A stretch of DNA of 64,000 bases from assembly GCA_963750915.1 (NCBI GenBank), contig CAVVSF010000009.1, positions 744,001 through 808,000 on the forward strand, written 5' to 3'. Numbering within the stretch: position 1 is the first letter of the stretch; every line of letters starts with the position of its first letter. Source of the DNA: DATBJJ01 sp963750915 (GTDB lineage: Bacteria > Acidobacteriota > Vicinamibacteria > Vicinamibacterales > 2-12-FULL-66-21). Shown here one piece after another: positions 10,096 through 21,453 of this stretch. The notes below the pieces were generated by a model. It saw only the letters and a list, made by a program, of their open reading frames with translations. It was not told the origin of the DNA and did not search any database. A program made the translations under genes and the position numbers.

Positions 10096-10970
10096 TCACC
10101 CGCACGGTAGAGGGGCCGCTCGGCCGCTGGCGTCACGCCAGCTGCCAGCCCAGGCACCTGGCGGGCCTGGTCGAGGACATCTGGCTCTTCGATGGCGAGC
10201 TGGCGAATCGCCGCGAACGAACGTTTCCCAACGGCCTGCTCGAAATTTTCGTCCACCTCGGCGAGCGCTATCGTCTGGTCGAGGATGGCGGCGCCGCCTG
10301 CGACTGGGTGTGTCCGCCGAGCTGCGTCACCGGGCTCCAACTCGGCCACCTCGTCGTCGAGGCGCCGCAGCGGCGCGTCGCCGTACTCGGCATCAGGCTC
10401 ACGCCCGCGGGCGCCTACGCCATCTTCGCCCGATCGATGCGCGACATCACGCGGCTCACGGTCGACGTCGGCGATCTGGTCGGCGCTGCCGCGCGGGAGT
10501 TGAGTGAAGAGTGCGGCACCGCGGCGTCCGACGATGGATGCATGCGCGCGGCGATCGCGTGGATCGACGCGCGTCTGGCCCGCGGCGTGCGGCTCGACCC
10601 GGCAGTCGAATGGATGAGCGGCGAGATCCGCCGTCGCCGCGGCGCGGTGTCGATTGCCGCGATGCGCGAGCGCACCGGCTGGTCGAAGTCACGGCTCGCG
10701 TCCACCTTCCTGCACCAGGTCGGGGTCGCGCCGAAGCAGCTCGCCCGCATCGCGCGCTTCAACCATCTCCTGCGCCGCCTGCACACCGAGTCGACGCATC
10801 TCTCGGAGTTGGCGATCGACTGCGGGTACTACGACCAGCCGCACATGAACGCCGAGTTCAAGGAGCTCAGCGGCCTGACGCCGGTCGAGTTCGCCAACGC
10901 CGTGCGCTATCCCCTCAGCGTCCACGTCGCGGAGGAAGCCGCCAGCCATCCGCTGCAAGCCATCTCGTAA
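10092..10970 (+). CDS. AraC-family transcriptional regulator
   Basis: 292 residues, starting at the ATG that overlaps the methyltransferase stop. The N-terminal half (DUF6597-like, FPNGLLEIFVHLGERY) is a putative sensory domain. The C-terminal about 100 residues form the two helix-turn-helix units: SIAAMRERTGWSKSRLASTF, then LSELAIDCGYYDQPHMNAEF and the usual closing LTPVEFANAVRY. It likely regulates the OsmC-methyltransferase-AraC unit or the VOC gene behind it; nothing in the sequence decides which. Confidence 0.9.
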   Translation: MITRTVEGPLGRWRHASCQPRHLAGLVEDIWLFDGELANRRERTFPNGLLEIFVHLGERYRLVEDGGAACDWVCPPSCVTGLQLGHLVVEAPQRRVAVLGIRLTPAGAYAIFARSMRDITRLTVDVGDLVGAAARELSEECGTAASDDGCMRAAIAWIDARLARGVRLDPAVEWMSGEIRRRRGAVSIAAMRERTGWSKSRLASTFLHQVGVAPKQLARIARFNHLLRRLHTESTHLSELAIDCGYYDQPHMNAEFKELSGLTPVEFANAVRYPLSVHVAEEAASHPLQAIS

Positions 10971-11128
10971 GCGCGCGAGCGAGCGGAAGCGAGCGAGCCT
11001 GGCGAGCGGAGCGGGGCCCCGGGGCCCCCGCGAGCGAGCCAGTAGGGGAGTCCGAGGGGCAAAGCCCCTCGGTTGAGCCCGGACGTTTTTCCAAGACCCG
11101 GCCGCGGCGGCCGGGGCACCATGCGGAC
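10971..11128. other. Spacer with GC-rich palindromes and a hairpin
   Basis: No gene. It contains short GAGCGAGCGGAAGCGAGCGA repeats and a perfect 9-bp stem with an AAA loop at 11052-11072 (CCGAGGGGC / GCCCCTCGG). A five-T run ends at 11090, too far from the stem for a textbook intrinsic terminator. Confidence 0.55.
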
Positions 11129-11917
11129 ATGATGAACAACATCGATCAAGCCGCATCCACCCCCTACATGCCTGCCGGGTTTCGCGCCGTGACGCCGGGC
11201 GTCACGGCCGAGGGCGCCAACCACCTGCTGGAGTTCGTCGTCCGCGCCTTCGGCGGCCGCGAGTCCGAGGTCACGCGCCACCCTGACGGCACCATCCTCC
11301 ACGCCGAGGTCGTCCTCGGCGACTCAGTGTTCGAGCTGAGCGAAGCCCGGCCGGAATGGCCGGCCAAGCCGGCGTCGCTGCATCTCTACGTGCCGGATAC
11401 CGACGCTCAGTACGAACGGGCGATCAAGGCCGGCGCGCAGTCGCTGTTCGCGCCGCGACAGGAACCGTACGGCGATCGCGCCGCCGGCGTCGCGGACGCT
11501 GCCGGCAACCACTGGTTCATCGCGACGAGGCTCGAGGGACCGCCCGTCCCGAAGGGCTTCCACACGCTGACGCCCTACGTCATCACGAGAGGCGCCGACC
11601 GGTTCATCGAGTTTGCGACCCGCGCATTCGGCGCGACGCTGCACAACCGGCACGCCAACGACAAGAACGCGGTCGTGCACGCGGAACTGTCGATCGATGG
11701 GGCGATGGTGGAGGTCTCGGACGGCAGCGCGCAGTGGCCGCCGCGGCCGTGCTGTCTGCACGTCTTCGTTCCCGACGCCGACATCGTCTATCAGCGGGCA
11801 ATCGCCGCCGGAGGAAAGTCGCTGTACGCGCCGATGGATCAGCCTTACGGCCACCGCGAAGCCGGCGTCGAGGATGCCGGCGGCAACCACTGGTTCATCG
11901 CGACGGTTACGGGCTGA
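11129..11917 (+). CDS. Tandem VOC (glyoxalase-like) protein, PhnB type
   Basis: 262 residues from ATG 11129 (a second in-frame ATG follows at 11132). There are two homologous VOC domains: residues about 15-125 (LLEFVVRAFGG ... AAGNHWFIATR) and about 137-262 (FIEFATRAFGA ... AGGNHWFIATV). Each shows the PhnB-like pattern HAEVVLGDSVFELSEA / HAELSIDGAMVEVSDG. PhnB-like proteins are often metal-binding enzymes or resistance-type binding proteins; the substrate is unknown. The internal duplication is clear by eye. Confidence 0.87.
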   Translation: MMNNIDQAASTPYMPAGFRAVTPGVTAEGANHLLEFVVRAFGGRESEVTRHPDGTILHAEVVLGDSVFELSEARPEWPAKPASLHLYVPDTDAQYERAIKAGAQSLFAPRQEPYGDRAAGVADAAGNHWFIATRLEGPPVPKGFHTLTPYVITRGADRFIEFATRAFGATLHNRHANDKNAVVHAELSIDGAMVEVSDGSAQWPPRPCCLHVFVPDADIVYQRAIAAGGKSLYAPMDQPYGHREAGVEDAGGNHWFIATVTG

Positions 11918-12003
11918 TCCGGCCGGCGGAGTTCGATGCCTCGATGATGGCCGAGTGAGGGGGCGGCGGCGGGCGGCTGGCGGGTGACCGACAGAGGACA
12001 GGA

Positions 12004-13602
12004 CTAAAGCGGCCAGTTGCGGGGCACTTTCACGACGTAAGTGCCGGCAACCTTGTCGTGCCAGGCCTGGCGTTCCGGGTCACGGAGGATCCACAGGCAG
12101 CCGAGACCGAGCGCGAAGAGTGAGAACAGGCTGGTGCAGCCGCGCACGAGCGCGTCGACGAAGCGCATCGGCTCGTTGGTGACGCGGACGACACGCAGCT
12201 GGCAGATGATGCCGCCGACCGTCGTCCCCTTCCACGTCCAGAAACCGACGTGATACGCGAGCAGCGTGAGCACCGGCCAGGCATCGTCGTCGAGGAAGTC
12301 GAGCGAGTTGACGACCATCAGGACGAGCGCGCAGTCGAGCGCGAACGCGCACAGCCGTTCGAGAAAGGTGGCCTTCGGAAAATACGCCAGGCCCGCCGTG
12401 GCGGCGGGACCTGGCGCCGGCGCCGGGGCGGCGTCGAAGGCGATGACGGGCGGCGACTCATCGAAACCCGGGCCCGGGCCCGGACCCGGACCCGAATCAG
12501 TGAACGTGGGTGGCGGGTACTCGGGCGCGGGCGGCGGCGTGGGCTTGGGCGGGACGGGGTTCTCACGCCGGTAGGCCGACATGAAGGCCAGCGTCGCGGC
12601 GCCGAGACCGAGCACGCCGACCAGGCCATACACGACGAACCCGAGGAACGGGACCATGTAGGCGATCGTGATCAGCGCGAAGCCGATGACGAAGGCGATC
12701 AGCCCCTGCGGTCTCGTCTCCGGCACGCGCGCGCCGATCGTGCTGCCGCCGAGCCACATTGCAACCCCGACCTTGCCGAGCAGCCAGGCGATGACGATGG
12801 CGCAGAGCAGGAACGGGACGACGGCGAGGCCGACGACTGAAGCGGCGAGCACGATTGCGACTGGTCCGGTCAGCAGCAGCACCAGCACGCCGACGAGGAA
12901 CGTGCTCAGCGGCCGCGCGTTCAGGGCCGCGGCGCACTGCCGCACCGCGTCGAGGAAGATCAGGTTCAGCGCCAGCGAAACGAAGAAGACGATGGCGAGG
13001 ATGCCCCAGACCCAGCCGAGGCGGGGCACGATCGGGCGGGCGAGGAGCAGGCCTTCCGTCACCCACGGCATGAAGCCGTAAACCCCGTCGACGACCGTCT
13101 TCGCGGCGATGACGAAGTGGTCGTGGCCGGGCGTGAAGTCGGCCGGTGCCTGCAGCGTGCCGCCGGCGATGACGAGATCGCGGTTGACTCGGGCGCCGGA
13201 ATCGACGACGACCGAGCCGCCGCCGACGAAGACCGAGCCCCACACGACCGCAGTCGGCGCCAGCCGCAGCGTGCCGAGGATGACCTGGATGTCGCCGAGG
13301 ACGGTGCCGTCGAGCGTCGCGTTGCCGTTGACGACGAGGACGTTACGAACGGCTTCGTCGGCGCGGAGGTGGTAGTCCTGGCCGAACCGGACGGCCGCGG
13401 TGTGTACCCGGCGGTATTCGTCTTCGGGTCGCCGCTCGACCTCCTGTTCGGGACGACGTTCGACCTCCTGCGTCGCGGCTTCGACGGGTGGCGTCGCCGG
13501 TCGAGCGCGTACGGTCTGTTCGGCGAGGCGGGGCGCGTCCTGGGCTGCGGCCGGTGCCGCCGCGGCGAGTGTGGCGATCAAGAGTGCAGGCAGTAGCTTC
13601 AT
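12004..13602 (-). CDS. Bactofilin-like / RDD membrane protein
   Basis: 532 residues from ATG 13602, which overlaps the upstream stop by 4 nt. A signal peptide (MKLLPALLIATLAAAAPAAA) is followed by an acidic linker repeating EVERRPE. Next is a right-handed beta-helix-like stretch (NVLVVNGNATLDGTVLGDIQ and on, about 85-150) of the polymer-forming/bactofilin type. Four to five membrane helices, a Pro/Gly-rich linker and a C-terminal RDD domain (FLERLCAFALDCALVLMVVN ... ERQAWHDKVAGTYVV) complete it. It is the third gene of a sigma factor operon, so it may be the envelope output of that signal. The 637-residue frame starting at 13917 overlaps the previous gene and is not the real start. Confidence 0.8.
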   Translation of the reverse strand: MKLLPALLIATLAAAAPAAAQDAPRLAEQTVRARPATPPVEAATQEVERRPEQEVERRPEDEYRRVHTAAVRFGQDYHLRADEAVRNVLVVNGNATLDGTVLGDIQVILGTLRLAPTAVVWGSVFVGGGSVVVDSGARVNRDLVIAGGTLQAPADFTPGHDHFVIAAKTVVDGVYGFMPWVTEGLLLARPIVPRLGWVWGILAIVFFVSLALNLIFLDAVRQCAAALNARPLSTFLVGVLVLLLTGPVAIVLAASVVGLAVVPFLLCAIVIAWLLGKVGVAMWLGGSTIGARVPETRPQGLIAFVIGFALITIAYMVPFLGFVVYGLVGVLGLGAATLAFMSAYRRENPVPPKPTPPPAPEYPPPTFTDSGPGPGPGPGFDESPPVIAFDAAPAPAPGPAATAGLAYFPKATFLERLCAFALDCALVLMVVNSLDFLDDDAWPVLTLLAYHVGFWTWKGTTVGGIICQLRVVRVTNEPMRFVDALVRGCTSLFSLFALGLGCLWILRDPERQAWHDKVAGTYVVKVPRNWPL

Positions 13603-14057
13603 GAATGCGACGCCCCTCCCAGGGCAATGCGTCCAACGGCGGTTGCGAAGGCGGCGGAGGCCGCGGCCATCACGCCAATCCAGACGAGCAGGTACCCGGC
13701 AACCGGCTGCACGAGGGTGCTCCAGATCACCGAGGCGGCGCTGAGCGCCGCGTCGAACATTACGGCGGTTCCCTGGACGCGACCGCGGACCGCCGCCAGC
13801 GGCGCCGACGTCGCGGCCATCGTCGTCAGGGCCTCGAGCACCGGCCAGAACGCGACGGCGCCAGCCGCCAGCAGCGCCAGCGCCGCGACCGAAGCCATGC
13901 GCCAGGCGATCGGCCACGCGAACCAGCTTCGCGCCGCCGCCTGCTGGGCCGCGATCGCAGCCATGACGCGCGGCAGCAACGTCCCCGGCGCGCGCGGTAC
14001 CGGCAGCTGCCGCAGCGCCCGATGAAGCTGCTCGCCGTTGACGTCAGATGGCGCCAT
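13599..14057 (-). CDS. Membrane protein, candidate anti-sigma factor
   Basis: 152 residues. Its start overlaps the end of the sigma factor gene by 14 nt and its stop overlaps the next start by 4 nt, so the three genes are translationally coupled. The cytoplasmic N-terminus (about 45 residues, LRQLPVPRAPGTLLPRVMAA) is followed by a first helix (SVAALALLAAGAVAFWPVL) and two more near the C-terminus. There is no HxxxCxxC zinc anti-sigma motif and in fact no cysteine. Position behind an ECF sigma gene is the only reason to propose an anti-sigma role. Confidence 0.68.
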   Translation of the reverse strand: MAPSDVNGEQLHRALRQLPVPRAPGTLLPRVMAAIAAQQAAARSWFAWPIAWRMASVAALALLAAGAVAFWPVLEALTTMAATSAPLAAVRGRVQGTAVMFDAALSAASVIWSTLVQPVAGYLLVWIGVMAAASAAFATAVGRIALGGASHS

Positions 14058-14595
14058 GGTCGGTCAGCACGCGTCGCAGCGTCTCGCGGCCGCGAAAGAT
14101 GTCGGTCTTGAGCTTGGCCAGGGAGACGCCGAGCAGCGACGCGATCTCCTGATAGCTCTTGTCCTCGAAGTGGTAGAGCACGAGCGGCACGCGCTGGTGG
14201 TCGGGCAGCCGATGCAGCGCCGCCTCGAGCGCCGCGTCGCGCTCTCGCAGCTGCAGCGGCTCGTCGGGGCCGGCGCCGCCGTCGGCGAGGGTCGATTCCA
14301 GCCCTCGCTCGCCGCTCCGGGCGTCCTGTTCGTCGCTGCCGAGCTCGCTGAAGAACCGCCACCTGGCGCGGTAGCGCGACAGGTGATTCAGGCTGATGTT
14401 CGTGGCCACGGTCTTCAGCCAGCCGGGGGCCGCCGGGTTGGCGTCGAGCTCACCGAATCGCTCGTAGGCCTTGAGAAACACCGTCTGCGAGACATCCTCT
14501 GCCTCGGTCGGATTCGCCAGCAGCCTGACCGCAACCGCGTAGACCATGTCCTGGAACTCCCGCACGAACGCTTCGAACCGGGCGGCGTCGGTCAT
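14044..14595 (-). CDS. ECF-type RNA polymerase sigma factor
   Basis: 183 residues from ATG 14595 (MTDAARFEAFVREFQDMVYA); the frame runs further upstream without similarity. Region 2 is YAVAVRLLANPTEAEDVSQT followed by VFLKAYERF. Region 4 is ALHRLPDHQRVPLVLYHFED followed by the helix-turn-helix SYQEIASLLGVSLAKLKTDI. An acidic linker separates them. It is the first gene of the coupled sigma / membrane protein / bactofilin-RDD operon. I could not identify its own promoter with confidence. Confidence 0.93.
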   Translation of the reverse strand: MTDAARFEAFVREFQDMVYAVAVRLLANPTEAEDVSQTVFLKAYERFGELDANPAAPGWLKTVATNISLNHLSRYRARWRFFSELGSDEQDARSGERGLESTLADGGAGPDEPLQLRERDAALEAALHRLPDHQRVPLVLYHFEDKSYQEIASLLGVSLAKLKTDIFRGRETLRRVLTDHGAI

Positions 14596-14858
14596 CGGCG
14601 GGCCGTCACCGGCCGCGCCGGACCCGCGGGGCCCAGGACGCGCTTGGAACCCACCGGCCGTCACTACCGGACCAACCCGGCAGCCGGCGGGAAGTTGCAG
14701 AGGAGGGGAGAGAAACCTGGTGTGCTATCCTCGACGACGTTCCTAGCGGGGCCCGCTGCCGGTTGTCGTCGCTCATTTTCGGGGCCCCTACCTGCGCGGC
14801 CGCTTCTCGCCAGCCGCGTCGACGTAGGCATCGGCGAGCACACAATGGAGGTGTGCCC

Positions 14859-15254
14859 ATGGCCTACGTGTTCAAATCCCTCACGCCGAACCTCATCGTC
14901 TCAGACGTCGCCCGCAGCGTCGGGTTCTATCGGGATGTCCTCGGCTTCTCGCTGGGGCCGACGGTGCCCGACCAGGCGCCCTACGTCTTCGCGATCGTCC
15001 AGGCCGGGCCGGTGCAGATCTTCCTCAATGCGCCGGAACCGGCGGTTGCCGAATACCCGGCATTTGCCGGGCGCCCCATCGGCGGCACGCTGACGCTCTT
15101 CATCGACGTCGAACGCGTCCGTGAAGTCTACGAGGCGCTGAAGGAACGGGTCAGAATCGTGATGCCGCTCGAGAAGAAGTGGTACGGCGTCACCGAGTTC
15201 GCCTTCGAGGACCCGGATGGCTACCTCATCACCTTCGCCGAGCGCGAAAGGTAG
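14859..15254 (+). CDS. VOC (glyoxalase/bleomycin resistance-like) protein
   Basis: 131 residues, single VOC domain: LTPNLIVSDVARSVGFYRDV at the N-terminus and EFAFEDPDGYLITFAERE at the C-terminus, the latter with the conserved Glu metal-ligand position. A ribosome-binding site GGAGG at 14847-14851 lies 7 nt before the ATG. Ligand unknown. Confidence 0.85.
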   Translation: MAYVFKSLTPNLIVSDVARSVGFYRDVLGFSLGPTVPDQAPYVFAIVQAGPVQIFLNAPEPAVAEYPAFAGRPIGGTLTLFIDVERVREVYEALKERVRIVMPLEKKWYGVTEFAFEDPDGYLITFAERER

Positions 15255-15264
15255 CGGCTGGTGG

Positions 15265-16107
15265 CTACCCGGCAGCGGCTTTAACGAGGATGGCGCGAAC
15301 GTAAAGCAGGACGAACCCGAACCGCTGGACGTTCTGCGCCGACTTCGATCCGGGCGACGTCGTCACGATCGCGACGTCGCAGCCCCTGGCCGCGGCGTTC
15401 GCCAGCCGCTGGCGCAGCAGCGCCGACTGAACGCCGCGGCGGCGGTGCTCGGGCACCGTCGCCGCCCCTGCCAGTTGCGCGACACCGCCGTCGAGGCGCA
15501 GGCTCGCGCCGCCGGCGACGGCGCCGCCGCGTCGCGCAATGAAACGCTCGAAGCTCGGCGTGGCCAGGGTGTCGATGAAGATGTTCTCGATCGCCTCGCG
15601 CGAGTAGGTCTCGTGGCTCGGCGGGCCGTCGTACGTGTCGGGGTGCATGAAGCCGGTCGCCACCGCATCCATCCACGCCCGCGCTTCGTCGGCCGCCGCC
15701 GCGCTGACCTCGACCTCGCCCGTGTCGGCCGCTGGCATCGAGGCATCGAGCGGCAACCCGAAGAGGTTCTCGAATCCGATCAGCGCGTAGCCGCGGTCGG
15801 TCAGAAGCCGGCCGATGGCCGGATCGGCCAGCGATGACAGTTCCGCCTGAAGCGATGCGTTGCGGTCAGCGAACGCCCGTTCGATCCGATCGAGCTGGGA
15901 CACGTCCGGGACGGCGCCGAATCCGAGCCCGGCCAGCTTGTTGATCGGAGATCCCTCGCCGGCGTAGACGGCGACTCCGCCGCCCACCGGTTCGAGCACG
16001 ACATCGCTCGCCGCGCCGAGCCTGGCGCGCACGGCACCGGCGAGCTCCTGCAACATCGAGCATTCGGCCCGCTCGATGCGGCCGGCAAGCGACGCGGTCG
16101 CGAACAT
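15265..16107 (-). CDS. GNAT-family N-acetyltransferase
   Basis: 280 residues. The acetyl-CoA binding motif A is LAGAATVPEHRRRGVQSALL (about 215-234), followed by the motif B segment AARGCDVAIVTTSPGSKSAQ and the usual NVQRFGFVLLYVR. The N-terminal half (about 1-125) resembles the first half of double-GNAT proteins but lacks a clear CoA motif. It ends 11 nt from the VOC gene, with which it converges. Substrate unknown. Confidence 0.84.
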   Translation of the reverse strand: MFATASLAGRIERAECSMLQELAGAVRARLGAASDVVLEPVGGGVAVYAGEGSPINKLAGLGFGAVPDVSQLDRIERAFADRNASLQAELSSLADPAIGRLLTDRGYALIGFENLFGLPLDASMPAADTGEVEVSAAAADEARAWMDAVATGFMHPDTYDGPPSHETYSREAIENIFIDTLATPSFERFIARRGGAVAGGASLRLDGGVAQLAGAATVPEHRRRGVQSALLRQRLANAAARGCDVAIVTTSPGSKSAQNVQRFGFVLLYVRAILVKAAAG

Positions 16108-16333
16108 GGTTGCGACAGCTTACTTCAGTGCGGCATCGAGTCGCAGCCCGCGCCTGTGCTTCGATCGAGATGACGAGGAACACGGGTAACACTACGAGCA
16201 CGAAGAACACGACGGACACGACGGATTGGTGGTCTACGTTACCCGGCGCCACTGCCGCTCTTGCCCTTGCAGTCGTCGTGATCGTCGTGGCCTTGGTGCC
16301 GACCGTGCACGCCGTTGCGCGTCGGCATGCGGC
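16108..16333. other. Intergenic gap with ACGAACACGACGG-type repeats
   Basis: Between the GNAT start and the SecA stop. Bases about 16170-16222 repeat variants of CACGACGAACACGACGG. A plus-strand frame through it would encode an Asn/Thr-rich tract and one hydrophobic helix, but it overlaps the secA end, has no ribosome-binding site and is probably not a gene. Confidence 0.5.
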
Positions 16334-18759
16334 CTACCGCCGCCGCGCCCACTTTCGCAGGTACAGCGTCGCCGCCACGATGATTGTCAGCGGCGCGTAC
16401 AGGATCGCGAGAAAGCCGCCTGCGGCGGCGACGCCGAGGTTGCGGCTCGCCATCAGCGACTGCGTCCAGGTCGAGAACGGGTTGTCGTCGACGAGATAGG
16501 TCCAGGTGGATGTCGTGCCGGCGAGGCCGGCGGCGGCCAGATCGATGGCGCCGTCACGCACCGTCAGCTTCTCGAAGATCTCGACCGTCCGATCCTGCAC
16601 GCGCTCGAGCATCGGCCCGAAGGCATGAACGATCTGGCGATGGAACTCGGAGATCGGCTCACGCCCGCCGTAGCGCTGCAGGTGGATGCCCTCCCGGACT
16701 TCGTCGATGAAGGCGAGATGCTCGGCCCAGGCGTTGTCGAGCACGTGCAGCGTGATGCGCCGCTCCGCGTCGGCAACCGCGTCCGGCCCGACGGCGGCGA
16801 GGAGCGAGGAGTAGGCGGCAGCCGCCCGCTCGGCACACACGCCCTCGGCCTCGTCGTGCAGCACGTCGTGGCGCCAGGTATAGACGATGCGCCGCTGCTG
16901 GTCGACGACCGCCGAGTAGCGCCAGAGCGTGCGGCGGATGTCGAAGTTCTGTCCCTCGATGATGCGCTGCGCCCGGGCGATTTCGCCGGCGACGACCGGG
17001 TCGTCGACCGGTTCCTCGCGCGGCGCCGGCCGGTGCGTTGCGGGGATCAGCCCGACGACCCCGTAACGACGAATCAGGTCGTCGTCGAGGGAGATGAAGA
17101 AGCGCGAGCGGCCGGGATCGCCCTGGCGGCCGGCGCGGCCGCGCAGCTGGTTGTCGATCCGCCGGCTCTCGTGGCGGTTGGTGCCGATGACGTAGAGGCC
17201 GCCGGCACCGGCGACGGCGTCGGCATCCTCCGGCCCGGACGGCATGTCGCGCGTGCCTGGCCCGCCGAGGCGGATGTCAGTGCCGCGGCCGGCCATGTTG
17301 GTCGAGATCGTGACCGCGCCGCGCTCGCCGGCGCGGGCGACGATGTGCGCTTCGCGCTCGTCGTGCTTGGCGTTCAGGACTTCGCAGCCGACGCCGGCGG
17401 CGCGCAGCGTCGCGCCCAGCTGCTCGGACTCGTGCACGCGACGCCGTGCCAACCAGGATCGGCTGCCCGTGCGCGTGCACGCGCTGCACCTCGCGCACGA
17501 TGGCGGCGGTCTTCGCCGCGCGGTGCGTGAAGATGGCATCGCCGTCGTCGATGCGGTGGCAGTCGCGGTGCGGCGGAAACACGACCGTGCGCAGGCCGAA
17601 GAACTGGAGGAACTCGTCCGCCGACGAGCTCGCCGTAGCCGTCATGCCGGCCAGGCTTGCGATACTCGCGGATGAAATGCTGCATCGGGATCGAGCCCAG
17701 GACGCGGCCCTCCTGGCTGAGCGCGACCTCTTCCTTGGCCTCGACCGCCGGGTGGATGCCATGCGGCCAGCGTCGATTCTCCGCGACGCGGCCGGTCCAC
17801 TCGTCCACGAGCTCGACGACGCCGTTGCGGACGACGTAGTCGCGGTCGCGGCGGAGGAGCGTCTGGGCGTGCAGCGCAACGTGCATTGCGCTGAGCCACA
17901 GGTGATGCGCCGGGTCGTCCAGCCGCAGGCCGAGCATCGCGCTGGCGCGGTCGAATCCGCGTTCGGTCAGCACGACGGTGCGGCCGTACTCGTCGCAGTC
18001 GAAGTCGACGCCATCCTGGAGCGCCCGCGCGACCGCGGCGGTCTTGCGGTAGTCAATCGCGACTGCCGGCGCCGGACCGGCGACGACGAGCGGCACGCGC
18101 GCCTCGTCGATCAGGATGAAGTCTGCCTCGTCGACGATCGCGAAGTCGTGGTCGCGATGGACGATCGCAGAGATGTCGAGCGCGGTGTGATCGCGGAGGA
18201 AGTCGAAGCCGGCTTCCTTGGCCGTGACGTAGGTGACGTCCGCCTCGTAGGCGCGTTTGCGTCCGGCGGCGTCGACGTCGTGCGCGACGTACGCCGGCGT
18301 CAGACCGAAGAAACGATAGAGCGGCGCCATCCACTCGCAGTCGCGCCGGGCGAGGTAGTCGTTGGCGGTGAAGATGTGGACGCGGCCGCCGCCGAGCGCG
18401 TGCAGAATCGCCGGAAGGACGGCGACGAGCGTCTTGCCTTCGCCGGTCGCGAGCTGCGCCAGGCGCCGCTGGTGCATCGCGACCGCCGCGGCGAGCTGGA
18501 CGTCGAAGGGCCGCAGCCCGAGCAGCCGCGCCGACGCCTCGCGGGCGATGGCAAACGTCTCCGGAAGGCGCAGGCCGTGCGTGAGCGCGCCGGCCCTGGC
18601 CCGGAGCGCGTCGTCGGTCAGCCCCTGGACGTCGATGTTGTCGATCGCCTGCAGCGGATCGAAGTACGGCCGCACGTCGTGCTCGACCGGCGAACCGGTC
18701 ATGTGGCGGTACCGTTCGAGGAGCGTGTCGGAGACGGTCCACGATGTGGGGGCGCCCAT
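16334..18759 (-). CDS. secA: SecA-type preprotein translocase ATPase, two +1 frameshifts
   Basis: About 807 residues after removing one base near 17657 (reading REYRSLAGMTATASSSADEF) and one near 17437 (LVGTASVHESEQLG). The gene length is 3n+2, as expected for two insertions. NBD1 carries Walker A (LATGEGKTLVAV) and VDEADFILIDEA; NBD2 carries TISTNMAGRGTDIRLGG and INNQLRGRAGRQGDPG-like motifs (here RIDNQLRGRAGRQGDPG). It is shorter than E. coli SecA (901 residues), lacks the C-terminal zinc-binding SEC-C motif, and ends instead in a hydrophobic helix (LAILYAPLTIIVAATLYL) plus KWARRR. This may be an accessory, membrane-anchored SecA2-like protein. A TAGAGT box lies 7 nt before the ATG. Confidence 0.88.
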
Positions 18760-18859
18760 GCGATCGACTCTACGCGCTCACCCCTTCATCCCGCTACTCA
18801 ACCCTTTGCCGTCTGACACTGGTCGCGACGTGCTATAAAGCTAGCACTCTACTGTCTTC

Positions 18860-18916
18860 GGCGGGGCTGAAGCCCCGCCCTACGCCGTACGTAGCGCGGA
18901 GGTTCAGCTCCGTGTT
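18860..18916. repeat. REP-like palindrome pair (GCTGAAGCCCCGCCCTACG family)
   Basis: GGCGGGGCT and AGCCCCGCC form a 9-bp stem at 18860-18879. It is followed by CTACGCCGTACGTAG and then a diverged inverted copy (GCGGAGGTTCAGCTCCG). Related copies lie at 28639-28662, 30321-30341 and 55820-55839. Confidence 0.75.
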
Positions 18917-18934
18917 GTGACGGAAGGAACGATC

Positions 18935-21410
<2,476 letters not shown>

Positions 21411-21441
21411 CGGCCGGGCTGCAACCCACGAAGCCGGCCGT

Positions 21442-21453
21442 TATAATTCGCCC
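21442..21453 (+). promoter_or_regulatory. -10 box TATAAT, 6 nt before the start codon
   Basis: A consensus TATAAT at 21442-21447 is followed by 6 nt and then ATG 21454. Transcription would begin at or near the A of the ATG, predicting a leaderless mRNA. The -35 region is weak. Confidence 0.6.

Noticed and set aside
9279..10970. Apparent methyltransferase-AraC fusion protein
   Set aside because: The fused frame passes through about 55 Arg-rich residues that match neither family. Shifting frame near 9918 restores the methyltransferase end, which overlaps the AraC start by 4 nt.
11052..11072. Intrinsic terminator after the AraC gene
   Set aside because: The hairpin is strong, but the only T-run ends 18 nt beyond it, so I list it only as a structural element of the spacer.
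16170..16499. Small Asn/Thr-rich protein with one membrane helix
   Set aside because: The Asn/Thr tract comes from a DNA repeat (CACGACGAACACGACGG) and the frame overlaps the 3' end of secA on the other strand. No start signal.
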